Shown here one piece after another: positions 26,252-35,092 of a stretch of DNA of 64,000 nucleotides (positions are counted from its first letter, which is position 1; each line of letters starts with the position of its first letter). The stretch comes from Limnobacter parvus (GTDB lineage: Bacteria; Pseudomonadota; Gammaproteobacteria; Burkholderiales; Burkholderiaceae_B): the NCBI RefSeq assembly GCF_024623725.1, contig NZ_JANKHG010000017.1, positions 1 to 64,000 on the forward strand. Reading direction: 5' to 3'. Position numbers and translations under genes: made by a program. Below the pieces are notes generated by a model that saw nothing but the letters and a program-made list of their open reading frames with translations, had not been told where the DNA came from and did no database searches.

Positions 26252-27397
26252 ATGTTGAAAGAATTGATTTCGGAACTTACGCACAAAACGTTCAAAATCA
26301 CTGTGCTTGCTCTGGTGATTGTGGGAGTCAGTGTGGTGGTTTCTCCCGCGGATGCACAGACCCGAATTCGTGATCTGGTGACTGTGTCAGGCGTGCGCGC
26401 CAACCCGGTGTATGGCTACGGCATTGTGATTGGTCTGGATGGCACGGGTGATCAAACCACCCAAACCCCTTTCACCAGTCAAAGCATTGTTTCCCTGTTA
26501 CAGCAGTCAGGCATTACTTTGCCACCGGGTGCAAATCTGCAATTGAAGAATGTGGCTTCAGTCATGGTCACTGCCAGCCTGCCTGCATTTGCGCAACCCG
26601 GCCAGTCCCTTGATGTCACAGTGTCTTCAATTGGCAATGCCAAAAGCCTGCGTGGCGGCATGTTGCTGATGACCCCCTTGAAAGGCGCAGACGGCCAGGT
26701 GTACGCCTTGGCCCAAGGCCAGTTGATTGTGGGCGGAGCGGGAGCGTCTGCCGGTGGATCCAAAACAGTGATCAACCATTTGTCAGCAGGTCGAATTCCT
26801 GCAGGTGCCTTGGTGGAGCGCGAAGTTGCATCTCCATTCCTGTTGGGTGAAACCCTGCAGCTTGAACTGACCAGCACCGACTTTTCAAACGCCATTCGCG
26901 TGGCCGAGGCCATCAACAACAACATGGGACCCAATGTGGCCCAAGCGTTGGACGGCCGTACCATCAGAGTGCGCGCACCTTCCAACCCCAACGACCGCGT
27001 GGCATTTTTGTCGCGGGTTCAAGAATTGAACATTAACAAATCCATGGGCAGTGCCAAGGTGATTGTGAATGCACGCACGGGTTCGGTGGTGATGAACCAG
27101 GCCGTGATGCTTGAAAGCTGCGCGGTTGCGCATGGCAATTTGACAGTAAAAATTACATCGACCCCTGTCATTTCCCAACCCGCTCCATTCTCGCAGGGTG
27201 AAACTGTGGTGACGCAGCAATCCGACATTCAAATTTCAGAATCCGGTGGTGAATTGATTGAAATCAAAGGGGCAGCCCAGTTGTCGGATGTGGTCAAGGC
27301 GCTCAACGCCTTGGGCGCAACACCCAGCGATTTGATTTCAATCCTGCAAGCCATGCAAACCGCTGGCAGTTTAAAAGCTGAGTTGGAGGTGATTTAA
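26252..27397 (+). CDS. flgI: Flagellar P-ring protein FlgI
   Basis: FlgI assembles the periplasmic P-ring around the rod. The 381-residue precursor has a signal peptide (hydrophobic core ITVLALVIVGVSVVVS, cleavage after ADA near 35) and the conserved mature start RIRDLVTVSGVRANPVYGYGIVIGLDGTGDQT. The C-terminal VVKALNALGATPSDLISILQAMQTAGSLKAELEVI is also typical. It overlaps no neighbour and is followed two bases later by flgJ. Confidence 0.96.
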   Translation: MLKELISELTHKTFKITVLALVIVGVSVVVSPADAQTRIRDLVTVSGVRANPVYGYGIVIGLDGTGDQTTQTPFTSQSIVSLLQQSGITLPPGANLQLKNVASVMVTASLPAFAQPGQSLDVTVSSIGNAKSLRGGMLLMTPLKGADGQVYALAQGQLIVGGAGASAGGSKTVINHLSAGRIPAGALVEREVASPFLLGETLQLELTSTDFSNAIRVAEAINNNMGPNVAQALDGRTIRVRAPSNPNDRVAFLSRVQELNINKSMGSAKVIVNARTGSVVMNQAVMLESCAVAHGNLTVKITSTPVISQPAPFSQGETVVTQQSDIQISESGGELIEIKGAAQLSDVVKALNALGATPSDLISILQAMQTAGSLKAELEVI

Positions 27398-27399
27398 AC

Positions 27400-27813
27400 A
27401 TGGCACCCTTGTCCGCCAAACCAGCCGATATGCAGCAGATGCTGTCGATCGATTCACGCAGCCTGGAAGGCTTGAAGCGTGGCGCGCGTTCAGAACGCGG
27501 CAGCGACGAATTCAATGCTGCAATCGACAAGGTGGCAGTTCAGTTTGAATCGATTTTTTTGCAGATGGCCTTGAAAAGCATGCGTGATGCGACACCCGAG
27601 GGTGGTCTGTTCACTGATTCAAGCACAAAAACCTACCAAGGTATGTATGACCAGGAATTGGTTCAGAAACTTTCAGGCAAGGGATTGGGTTTGGCCAGCG
27701 AAATTGCACGGCAGTTAAAGGCCGGCTCAGGCGTGGGTGGAGAGCAAACCATATTCCCTCCAGGTCAGATTAAAAAAGACCTGCCCTTAACTTTCCCGAA
27801 AACCGACCGTTAA
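27400..27813 (+). CDS. flgJ: FlgJ rod-cap protein, single-domain form
   Basis: The 137-residue product matches only the N-terminal rod-binding half of FlgJ: VAVQFESIFLQMALKSMRDATPEGGLF and YQGMYDQELVQKLSGKGLGLASEIARQL. The C-terminal peptidoglycan hydrolase domain present in most beta- and gammaproteobacterial FlgJ proteins (about 310 residues) is absent, and the gene ends cleanly before flgK. A separate muramidase must open the cell wall for the rod. The stop codon lies inside the flgK sigma-28 promoter. Confidence 0.93.
   Translation: MAPLSAKPADMQQMLSIDSRSLEGLKRGARSERGSDEFNAAIDKVAVQFESIFLQMALKSMRDATPEGGLFTDSSTKTYQGMYDQELVQKLSGKGLGLASEIARQLKAGSGVGGEQTIFPPGQIKKDLPLTFPKTDR
27787..27813 (+). 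promoter_or_regulatory. Probable sigma-28 promoter for flgK-flgL
   Basis: TTAACTTT, an 11-base spacer and ACCGTTAA match the FliA consensus at six of eight positions in each box, and the -10 resembles the stronger flgM site. It overlaps the last codons and stop of flgJ and lies 30 bases upstream of flgK. A second, late promoter for flgKL is known in enterobacteria, which supports the reading. Confidence 0.55.
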
Positions 27814-27843
27814 TTCGATCAAGACACCAAAGGATCCAGAATT

Positions 27844-29577
27844 ATGTCTAACTCGGTCTACGGAATTGCGCTCAGCGGCCTTAATGCGGCCCGGGCAGGG
27901 CTATCCACCACATCGCACAACATTGCGAACAGCAACACCGTTGGCTTTAACCGCCAACAAGTGATTCAACAGTCGCGCCCCTCCACGGGCAGCGACATTG
28001 GCTTTATTGGTCAAGGCGTTGATATTGCCTCGGTGCAGCGCGTGTACTCGGATTTCATCAACTCGCAAGAACAAAAAGCCACCTCGGATGCCGCTTTCTT
28101 CAGCGCCAAGGCACAGCAAATTGCGCGTGTGGATGCTATGGTGGCTGACGATGTCTCCGGTTTGTCCAGCGCACTGAGTATTTTCTTTGCCGCGGCTCAA
28201 ACACTCTCAACCAACCCGGCCGATTTGGCGGCGCGGCAAAACTATTTGTCTTCTTCAGAAACCCTGGCCACCCGTTTCAATGGTTTGAACACAGTGATGG
28301 ACGAGTTGCGCGGAGCAACAAACCTGAAGGTTCGTGACACAGTGGAGCAGTTGAACAACGCCACATCGCAAATTGCAGCTTTGAACAATCAAATTGTGAC
28401 TGCATTGAACCAAACATCCAACGGTGGTCCGCCCAACGATTTGATGGATCGCCGCGACAAGCTGATTTTGCAGTTGTCCGAGCAAGTGCAAACCACGCGT
28501 GTGGACATGGCAGACGGATCGAGCAATCTGTTCCTGGCCAATGGTCAGTCGCTGGTGGTGGGCACTACCCAGTTCAAAGTAGAAACACAGGTCGACCCAC
28601 AAGACCCGCAAAACCTTTTGGTGGGTATGACCACCAATGTGAACGGTCAGCCACGGTTGTTGGCATTTGACGCAGACAGTTTGGGCAATGGCGCTTTGTC
28701 GGGTTTCCTGAGCTTTCGTGAAAACGAACTGACTGAATACCAAAATACGATCAGCCTGTTGGCGGCACGAATTGGCCAGGCGGTAAATGACATTCAAACG
28801 GCAGGCGTGGATCTGGACAACAATCCGGGCAACGCACTGTTCAGTTTCGGCAGCAGCGGCAATTTCATTGATGACATTTCCCGCGTTGTTCCCAACATCA
28901 ACAACAGCACTGCTAATCCATCTGCAATCACGATTCGTGGGCTTGATTTGTCGAAGCTGAGTTCAGCCGAATATGAAGTACAAATCGTCGGCAGTCAGCC
29001 TCGTTACCGTGAAATGGGCTCAGATGGCCCCTTCATTCCTGCCAGCCTGGTGACTGACCCCGGTGGTGATTACTTTGAAATTCGCGATCCGGCGGGCGCA
29101 CCCTTGCTCAGCTTTCAGCTAAACAACGCGACGCCGCAGGAAGGGGACCGTTTCGTACTGATGCCGGTGCGCGAGGCTGCGCTAAACATGCGCGTGGCAA
29201 TTGACCGGCCTTCGGAAGTGGCTGCATCGTCGGCGATCAACCCAAGCATTGGTAACAACGAAAATATTTTGGCGGTGGCTGCATTGCAGAATGCGCGCAC
29301 TTTGTCTCAGTCGAACAACTCCGCAGGCGTATCGATTTCCGACGGTTTTAATCAGTTGGTAAGCCGTGTGGGTAACAAGACCCGTGAATTCAATGTGGCT
29401 GCAGAGTCTCGTGAAACGGTATTGAATCAGGTGGCTGAGTCGCGTGACGCGTTGCAAGGCGTGAACATGGATGAAGAAGCCGCAAACCTGATCAAATTTC
29501 AACAGGCTTATCAGGCCTCGGGGCGAGTTATTTCATTGTCCAAAGAATTGTTTGACCAAATCCTCAGCATGTTCTGA
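27844..29577 (+). CDS. flgK: Flagellar hook-filament junction protein FlgK
   Basis: FlgK (HAP1) is the first junction protein between hook and filament. The 577-residue protein starts with SVYGIALSGLNAARAGLSTTSHNIANSNTVGFNRQQVIQ and ends with GVNMDEEAANLIKFQQAYQASGRVISLSKELFDQIL, the terminal helices that form the D0/D1 core. The middle domains are variable as usual. FlgN is its chaperone. It is cotranscribed with flgL. Confidence 0.95.
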   Translation: MSNSVYGIALSGLNAARAGLSTTSHNIANSNTVGFNRQQVIQQSRPSTGSDIGFIGQGVDIASVQRVYSDFINSQEQKATSDAAFFSAKAQQIARVDAMVADDVSGLSSALSIFFAAAQTLSTNPADLAARQNYLSSSETLATRFNGLNTVMDELRGATNLKVRDTVEQLNNATSQIAALNNQIVTALNQTSNGGPPNDLMDRRDKLILQLSEQVQTTRVDMADGSSNLFLANGQSLVVGTTQFKVETQVDPQDPQNLLVGMTTNVNGQPRLLAFDADSLGNGALSGFLSFRENELTEYQNTISLLAARIGQAVNDIQTAGVDLDNNPGNALFSFGSSGNFIDDISRVVPNINNSTANPSAITIRGLDLSKLSSAEYEVQIVGSQPRYREMGSDGPFIPASLVTDPGGDYFEIRDPAGAPLLSFQLNNATPQEGDRFVLMPVREAALNMRVAIDRPSEVAASSAINPSIGNNENILAVAALQNARTLSQSNNSAGVSISDGFNQLVSRVGNKTREFNVAAESRETVLNQVAESRDALQGVNMDEEAANLIKFQQAYQASGRVISLSKELFDQILSMF

Positions 29578-29597
29578 TCGGGTTTCAAGGAAAAATT

Positions 29598-30575
29598 ATG
29601 GCAATCGGCAGAATCAGTACAAATCAGTTTTACAAGCTAAGCACTGAACGCATGAGCAAGCAACAGGGCGAACTGGTCAAGATTCAAGGTCAGTTGGCCA
29701 CAGGCCAGCGTGTGTTGAAACCATCAGATGACCCGCTGGCAATGTCGGTTGCCTTGGGGGCAAAAGCTGGCGTTAAGACCATTGACAGTTACCAAAGCAA
29801 TATTACGTTCATGAACAACCAGCTTGGTCAGATGGACGTGGCTTTGCAGTCGTCATCCGATGTCATGGTGTCCATCAAAGAAGCGTTCTTGCAGGCTGGT
29901 AATGCGGTGCTTAGCCCGGCCGATCGAGAAATTATTGCGCAAGACATTGAAGGCCGAATGGAAGAATTGCGTGGCATCGCCAACCGCACGGATGCCAATG
30001 GCTTTTACATGTTTTCAGGCACCTTTCAAGACCAGGAGCCCTTCCAGACACCTGGTGCAGGCGTTACAGGTACTTTTCTCGAAACTGCCACTGCAGCGGC
30101 TGGTGATGCGGTCATTGGTCGTGAAATTCAGGTCGCCAGTGGGCGCTTTGTGAATTTGAGCATTACCGGGCAAGATGCGTTTGTCGACCCAAATACCAAT
30201 GAAGATGCGTTTGCCATATTGCGCGACGCGGTGGCTTTGTTACGCAACCCCGCTTATCCGAATGGTCAGGAAGGCGCTACACCGCAAGATACCTTTTTGA
30301 AAGCCTTTAACGACAAAGGCGCACAGCTGGACAGCATTTTTGACCAGGTGCAAATTTCACGCACCAAAGTGGGTGTGCGTTTGCGTGAAGTGGAAACGCT
30401 TCAGCAGATCAACCAGGCTGCTCAGTTGGAGCTTGAGCGCGTTGCTGGTGAAGCGGTGGGGCTGGACTATGCCAAGGCCATCAGCGAGCTCTCGCAGGGC
30501 CAGTTGCAGCTTCAAGCCGCACAGCAGAGCTTTGCCAGCACGTCGAAGCTGACGCTGTTCAACTTTATCGGTTGA
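29598..30575 (+). CDS. flgL: Flagellar hook-filament junction protein FlgL
   Basis: FlgL (HAP3) is the second junction protein, flagellin-like at both ends: RISTNQFYKLSTERMSKQQGELVKIQGQLATGQRVLKPSDDPLAMSVAL at the start and AKAISELSQGQLQLQAAQQSFASTSKLTLFNFIG at the end. The 325-residue length fits. It is the last gene of the flgB-flgL operon; the downstream 576 bases hold only repeats. Confidence 0.95.
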   Translation: MAIGRISTNQFYKLSTERMSKQQGELVKIQGQLATGQRVLKPSDDPLAMSVALGAKAGVKTIDSYQSNITFMNNQLGQMDVALQSSSDVMVSIKEAFLQAGNAVLSPADREIIAQDIEGRMEELRGIANRTDANGFYMFSGTFQDQEPFQTPGAGVTGTFLETATAAAGDAVIGREIQVASGRFVNLSITGQDAFVDPNTNEDAFAILRDAVALLRNPAYPNGQEGATPQDTFLKAFNDKGAQLDSIFDQVQISRTKVGVRLREVETLQQINQAAQLELERVAGEAVGLDYAKAISELSQGQLQLQAAQQSFASTSKLTLFNFIG

Positions 30576-30620
30576 TTGTCAATTCAGCGTGGGTTAATTG
30601 CCAACCCGGCGTGGGTTGCC

Positions 30621-30768
30621 TATTCCGCACTGAAAACCGCTTGATCCCTTTTTGAATTCATTCTTGCTCACCTCGCTCGGCAAAACACACGGCCGAGTCT
30701 CGGTGTTGGCTAATCGCCAAACGCAGCGAATGAATCCAAACAGGGCGGTTTTCTTGAAGTGCGGAATA
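30621..30768 (-). repeat. Dispersed palindromic repeat, copy B (inverted)
   Basis: A 148-base imperfect palindrome. TATTCCGCACTGAAAACCGC at the left pairs with GCGGTTTTC-TTGAA-GTGCGGAATA at the right. Its reverse complement aligns along its full length with copy A at 11504-11646, and the stretch 30631-30690 is nearly identical to the complement of 11582-11639. It lies between flgL and a response regulator and codes for nothing recognisable. Confidence 0.75.
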
Positions 30769-30911
30769 AGCAAACCCACTGCCGAGTTGGCTGAACCAGC
30801 ATCTGCAAATCCTCACCAGCGTTGTGATTACTCGCCACTGCAGTACCAATTGCATGCGTACGTGATGAGTCTCCGGCCTGGTTACCGCCCAATCGGCAGC
30901 GGGATTCCAAC

Positions 30912-31059
30912 CGCTTCGCCTTCAAGAAAACCTGCCCGTTTGACTCAGCGCGCTGCGTTTGCCCGAAGGGCAACACCGAAGCTCGGCTGTTACTTTTGCC
31001 GAGTTCGGTGAGTAGTGCGATGAGATCAAAAAGGGAAGTGCAGGTTTTCAGGCGAAGCG
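30912..31059 (+). repeat. Dispersed palindromic repeat, copy C
   Basis: Also exactly 148 bases. CGCTTCGCC-TTCAA-GAAAACCTGC at the left pairs with GCAGGTTTTCAGGCGAAGCG at the right. The five-base interruption (TTCAA or its complement) occurs in the same relative place as in copies A and B, on one arm only. The interior TTTTGCCGAGTTCGGTGAG matches copy A. This copy is more diverged than A and B. Confidence 0.7.
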
Positions 31060-31151
31060 TTGGGACTCGCGCCGATTCGGACAATCAACCAGGCGAGCGA
31101 TTCATCACGACTCGCGCCGATTCAGGCAATGAACCACGCGTGGGGCCGGAA

Positions 31152-31781
31152 TCAGATCAGCCCATTTTCCAATGCATACCGCGTCAATTCCCCATTGGTT
31201 TTCATGCGCATTTTCTCGAGAATTCGTGCGCGATAAACGCTCACTGTTTTGGGGCTCAATGAAAGTTCATCCGCAATTTCGCTGAGTTTTTTACCAGATG
31301 CAATCATGCGAATCGTTTGGAATTCTCGATCGCTCAACATTGAATGCAATGGTTTGTCGGAGTCTTCAGTCAGATGGCTGGCCAATGATTCTGCTAGTTC
31401 TGGCGTAATGTACTTGCGCCCGGCAGCAATAACCTGGATGGCGTCCACCAGTTTTTCCGGGGCAGTGTTTTTGGTCAAGTAACCTGATGCGCCAGCTTTC
31501 AGGCACCGCACAGCATACTGGTCTTCAGGGTGCATCGACAGCATCAGGATTTTCAGCGCCGGGTATTTGTCTTTCAAAATTTTGACCACATCCACCCCGT
31601 TTTTACCCGGCATGGAAATATCCAGAATTGCCAAATCAACCGTGTTCGCCGTCATGGCTTTCATGATTTCAGAATACTCACCAGCCTGCGCCACCACTTG
31701 CACAAACCCTGTGTCGTCCAGCAACTGCTTCAGGCTGCCCCGAAGTAATGCGTGGTCATCTGCCAGCAGAACCTTAATCAT
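31152..31781 (-). CDS. NarL/FixJ-family response regulator
   Basis: A 209-residue regulator with an N-terminal receiver (acidic D8/D9, phospho-acceptor D54 in ILDISMPGKNG, KNT motif near 105) and a C-terminal LuxR-type helix-turn-helix (LSDREFQTIRMIASGKKLSEIADELSLSPKTVSVYRARILEKM). ATG 31781 is preferred over GTG 31793 because GAGG lies six bases before it. It overlaps the 3' end of the kinase gene by eight bases, so the two are translationally coupled. Target genes are not visible; the location next to flagellar genes suggests, but does not prove, a motility link. Confidence 0.92.
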   Translation of the reverse strand: MIKVLLADDHALLRGSLKQLLDDTGFVQVVAQAGEYSEIMKAMTANTVDLAILDISMPGKNGVDVVKILKDKYPALKILMLSMHPEDQYAVRCLKAGASGYLTKNTAPEKLVDAIQVIAAGRKYITPELAESLASHLTEDSDKPLHSMLSDREFQTIRMIASGKKLSEIADELSLSPKTVSVYRARILEKMRMKTNGELTRYALENGLI

Positions 31782-33312
31782 CTCCAGCCTCACCTGTCTG
31801 AGTACATCTTGGGATGGACACCATTACCGTTGTTCCAGATCCCAGTGATCCACTGACATCAACCCAACCGTCGAATGCAGCAACTCGTTCTTGCATGCCC
31901 CTCAGGCCGAATGATGTTTCTTTTAATTTATCAGTATTCTCTATCCCGCGACCATTGTCGCGGATCTCTAAGGATAATTCATTTTCAGTGATAAACAACT
32001 CGACATCAACCCGTGTTGCATGGGCGTGCTTCACGATGTTTGTTAATGCTTCCTGCAAAATTCGGAACAAAGCCGTGCTTTGCTCTGGGTTCAAATCCAG
32101 TTCCTCTGCATTGCACTGAAACATGCCCTCGATTTGGGTGCGTTTCTGAAAATCATTCATTTGCCATTCCAATGCTGGAATCAAGCCGTAATCCAGAATC
32201 CCTGGGCGCAGGTCTTTGGCGATTCTCTGGCTGCTGGCCAACAGGTGTTCGATTAATTCCAGCATGTCATCCAGTTTTTCCTGGACGGCAATGTCTTGCG
32301 GCAAATTCTTGTTCAGCCATGCCACATCGGCTTTCAGTTTCGTCAATGAACCACCCATGTCGTCGTGAATTTCACGGGCAATTGCACCGCGTTCCTGTTC
32401 ACGCCGCTTCTCGAACTCTGTCGTTACAAGGCGAAGCTCGGTTTTTGTGCGTTGCAATCGATCCTCAGCTTCCTTGCGATCAGAAATATCCAGCAACACC
32501 CCATCCCACACGAACACATTGCCACGTGGTTTTGCCACGGCATTCATGTACACCCAGCGCGACTCCTTCTTACCGTAGTTTTTAATCCGACCTTCCCAGC
32601 TGACCGGTACACCCGGGCGTTGTGGTTCCGTCAAAAGTTCATAAAGATTCGCTGCATCTTCAGCTTCAAATTGTTCAAAAAAATAGTGGGGGTTCTCAAG
32701 AAAAAGTCTGCTGGGCACACCAAACAAGCGCACAACGCCCTCACTGACAAAAGGCACGGTGGGCTTTGTCATGGCTGGCCCTGAATGCATTTGAAAAATG
32801 ATGCCGGGAATGTTCTCTGCGATTGCTGCGAAGCGTCGTTCCGACTCCCTCTGGGCCTGTTCAGCCGATACCAGATTGCGCCGTTCATTGGCGGCCCTCA
32901 GCGATCTCTCAATGGCAGGGACAAGCCTCGCCATTTTGTCTTTCATCAGGTAGTCATCTGCTCCGGCACGCATGGCCTCAACGGCCACATGTTCACCAAT
33001 GCTGCCAGAAACAATAATGAAGGGAATGTCCAGCCCGGAATCGCGCACCACGCGAAGTGCCTCTTCCGAGCCGAAGCCGGGCAAGTTGTGGTCCGAAATC
33101 ACGACCTGCCACTCTTCATGCTCAAGGCACTTGCGCAGGTCTTCAATGCGGTCCACTCGCGTGGCCGTGTAGTTCAAGCCACCTTGCTTCAAGCGGTAGC
33201 ACATCAATTCGAAATCCGAGTCGTTGTCTTCAACCACCAGCACTTTCAGCCCGCCATCTGAGAAGTTGCTGATGTCTAACAAGGACGGCGGCAATCCTTT
33301 GGAATCACTCAT
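31774..33312 (-). CDS. REC-PAS-HisKA_3 sensor kinase (NarX/DegS type)
   Basis: A soluble 512-residue kinase: N-terminal receiver (acceptor D74 in VISDHNLPGFG), PAS domain (about 165-290), HisKA_3 domain with phospho-acceptor H316 (AREIHDDMGGSLTKL) and a C-terminal ATPase (ILQEALTNIVKHAHA, DNGRGIE, FGLRGMQERV). No membrane helices. ATG 33312 is chosen; the frame continues to GTG 33372 without added homology. It feeds the downstream NarL-type regulator. The N-terminal receiver means another kinase may feed into this one. Confidence 0.9.
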   Translation of the reverse strand: MSDSKGLPPSLLDISNFSDGGLKVLVVEDNDSDFELMCYRLKQGGLNYTATRVDRIEDLRKCLEHEEWQVVISDHNLPGFGSEEALRVVRDSGLDIPFIIVSGSIGEHVAVEAMRAGADDYLMKDKMARLVPAIERSLRAANERRNLVSAEQAQRESERRFAAIAENIPGIIFQMHSGPAMTKPTVPFVSEGVVRLFGVPSRLFLENPHYFFEQFEAEDAANLYELLTEPQRPGVPVSWEGRIKNYGKKESRWVYMNAVAKPRGNVFVWDGVLLDISDRKEAEDRLQRTKTELRLVTTEFEKRREQERGAIAREIHDDMGGSLTKLKADVAWLNKNLPQDIAVQEKLDDMLELIEHLLASSQRIAKDLRPGILDYGLIPALEWQMNDFQKRTQIEGMFQCNAEELDLNPEQSTALFRILQEALTNIVKHAHATRVDVELFITENELSLEIRDNGRGIENTDKLKETSFGLRGMQERVAAFDGWVDVSGSLGSGTTVMVSIPRCTQTGEAGDD

Positions 33313-33493
33313 CGTTTGTTCACTTGTTGTTGGCCTTTTTCGTGTGCACAGGATCAAACTGAGAGATAACACCTTTTCAAGGTTTTAATCCTCGCATGAT
33401 TTTTTTTAATCTTATCGGAACATAACAGGGTATAGAACTCACGTGTGTTGGGGCACCACCCAAATTGTGTGAACCCCGCTTCAAAGGCCCTGA

Positions 33494-34486
33494 ATGAACC
33501 GACCACCTGCAAAATTTGAATTTTCCAAAGCGCAATATGCCAATGATCCTGTTGCTGGCGCAAAACACGCAGCAGCGGCGGTCAATAAAAGCCTGCTTAC
33601 CGACGACAACGCGGAACGCGAATTCGAGTTCAATGACAAAGATTTTGCACGCGTGCGGGCCTTGATCTTGAAAATTGCTGGTATTTCATTGGCTCCCAGC
33701 AAACAAAGCATGGTCTACAGCCGGTTGGCTCGCAGATTGCGTGCATGCAACCACAACCGGTTTTCCTGCTATCTCGATGCATTGGAAGCAAATGCCAGCA
33801 ACCCGGAGTGGGAACATTTCACCAATTCGCTAACCACCAATCTCACTTCGTTTTATCGCGAAGCGCACCATTTCGATATTCTGAAAAAGCAGTTGCAATC
33901 GCTGTCACGCAACTCCCGAATTGAATTATGGTGCAGCGCAGCGTCCACTGGAGAAGAACCTTACACCATGGCAATTACCGCCATGGAGGCATTTAACAGC
34001 ATGAATCCGCCAGTCCGAATTCTGGCCACTGACATCGACACCAAAGTTATCGACCACGCCAAGAAAGGTGTGTATCGCATGGACCAGGTCGACAAAATTC
34101 CGGATGACATTCTTCGAAAGTATTTCCTGAAAGGCAAAGGTGAAAGTGAAGGCCTGATCCGCGTGCGCCCCGAGGTGCAAGCATTGTTGACATTCCGCAA
34201 GCTCAACCTGATGGACAATGTGTGGTCACTGCGGCCCGGCTTTGATGCGGTTTTTTGCAGGAATGTGATGATCTATTTCGAAAAAGACGTGCAACTACAA
34301 ATTCTCAAGCGCTTCGCACCCTTGATGAACCCCAATGGCCTTTTGTACGCTGGTCATTCGGAGAACTTCGCAATGGCGCGCGATTATTTCACCTTGCGCG
34401 GTAAGACTGTGTACACAGTCAACACGGACAAGGCGGCAAAAACAGGCGCGGGCGGTGAAAGCAAGGCCCAACAGGTTCTTGCATGA
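33494..34486 (+). CDS. cheR: Chemotaxis receptor methyltransferase CheR
   Basis: CheR methylates glutamates on chemoreceptors using S-adenosylmethionine. The 330-residue protein has an extended N-terminus (1-45, extra to the core), the CheR N-domain and a methyltransferase domain with SAM motif LWCSAASTGEEPYTMAI, LATDIDTKVIDHAKKGVY and FCRNVMIYFEK. It is first of cheR-cheD-cheB, overlapping cheD by four bases. Confidence 0.95.
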   Translation: MNRPPAKFEFSKAQYANDPVAGAKHAAAAVNKSLLTDDNAEREFEFNDKDFARVRALILKIAGISLAPSKQSMVYSRLARRLRACNHNRFSCYLDALEANASNPEWEHFTNSLTTNLTSFYREAHHFDILKKQLQSLSRNSRIELWCSAASTGEEPYTMAITAMEAFNSMNPPVRILATDIDTKVIDHAKKGVYRMDQVDKIPDDILRKYFLKGKGESEGLIRVRPEVQALLTFRKLNLMDNVWSLRPGFDAVFCRNVMIYFEKDVQLQILKRFAPLMNPNGLLYAGHSENFAMARDYFTLRGKTVYTVNTDKAAKTGAGGESKAQQVLA

Positions 34487-35082
34487 GCGCCATATTGCTT
34501 AATCGCGCAGCCCCCCCAGCCACAGAGTCTCTGGTTAAGAAGATGATCATGCCTGGCGAGTATTTTGTTTCGTGGGCACCAGCAGAAATTACAACGTTGC
34601 TTGGCTCATGCGTGGCGGCATGTCTGTGGGACAGTCACCGGAAAATAGGTGGTCTGAACCATTTCATGTTGCCCGATTCACCATGCGAGGCGAACACTCT
34701 CGCAGACAAAACAAAATCGCTGCGATATGGGCTCTACGCCATGGAGGTGCTGGTCAACGACCTGCTGGCCATGGGTGCCAAACGAGAACATCTAGGTGCA
34801 AAGGTTTTTGGTGGTGCCAATATCAGTGGTTCGTTGAATTCGCAGCACATTGGTCGCCGAAACGCCGAGTTTGTTATCGATTTTTTGCTCAAAGACAAAA
34901 TCAAGGTTGTTGCCTCGGATTTGGGTGGGCCGCACAGCCGTCGCATTCGTTTCAACACCCAAACCAGCGCTGTTCGCCTGGAGCGGGTGGCAAGCGCCAA
35001 TTCAGCCGCCCTGCAGCAAGAAAAGCGCTACAGCGAGAAAATCAACAAAGATCCGGTCAATGGCGACATTGTATTTTTCTAG
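34483..35082 (+). CDS. cheD: Chemoreceptor glutamine deamidase CheD
   Basis: CheD deamidates receptor glutamines and in many species interacts with CheC. The 199-residue protein contains the catalytic segment TTLLGSCVAACLWD with the nucleophilic Cys, followed by GGLNHFMLP with the conserved His, and KVFGGANI. The start ATGA overlaps the cheR stop. No cheC is visible; CheZ serves as CheY-P phosphatase instead. Confidence 0.94.
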   Translation: MSAILLNRAAPPATESLVKKMIMPGEYFVSWAPAEITTLLGSCVAACLWDSHRKIGGLNHFMLPDSPCEANTLADKTKSLRYGLYAMEVLVNDLLAMGAKREHLGAKVFGGANISGSLNSQHIGRRNAEFVIDFLLKDKIKVVASDLGGPHSRRIRFNTQTSAVRLERVASANSAALQQEKRYSEKINKDPVNGDIVFF

Positions 35083-35092
35083 GGGCCAGTGA

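Larger units (their letters stand above)
30576..31151. other. Repeat-filled region after flgL
   Basis: No gene is supported in these 576 bases. The open frames here run through palindromic repeats and have no ribosome sites. The region holds two copies of the dispersed palindrome in opposite orientation (30621-30768 and 30912-31059). It also has degenerate outer units such as GACTCGCGCCGATTCGG (31064-31080), repeated with one change at 31109-31125. Confidence 0.7.

Noticed and set aside
30652-31011. Open frame of 119 codons after flgL
   Set aside because: It runs through two inverted copies of the repeat and has no ribosome site.
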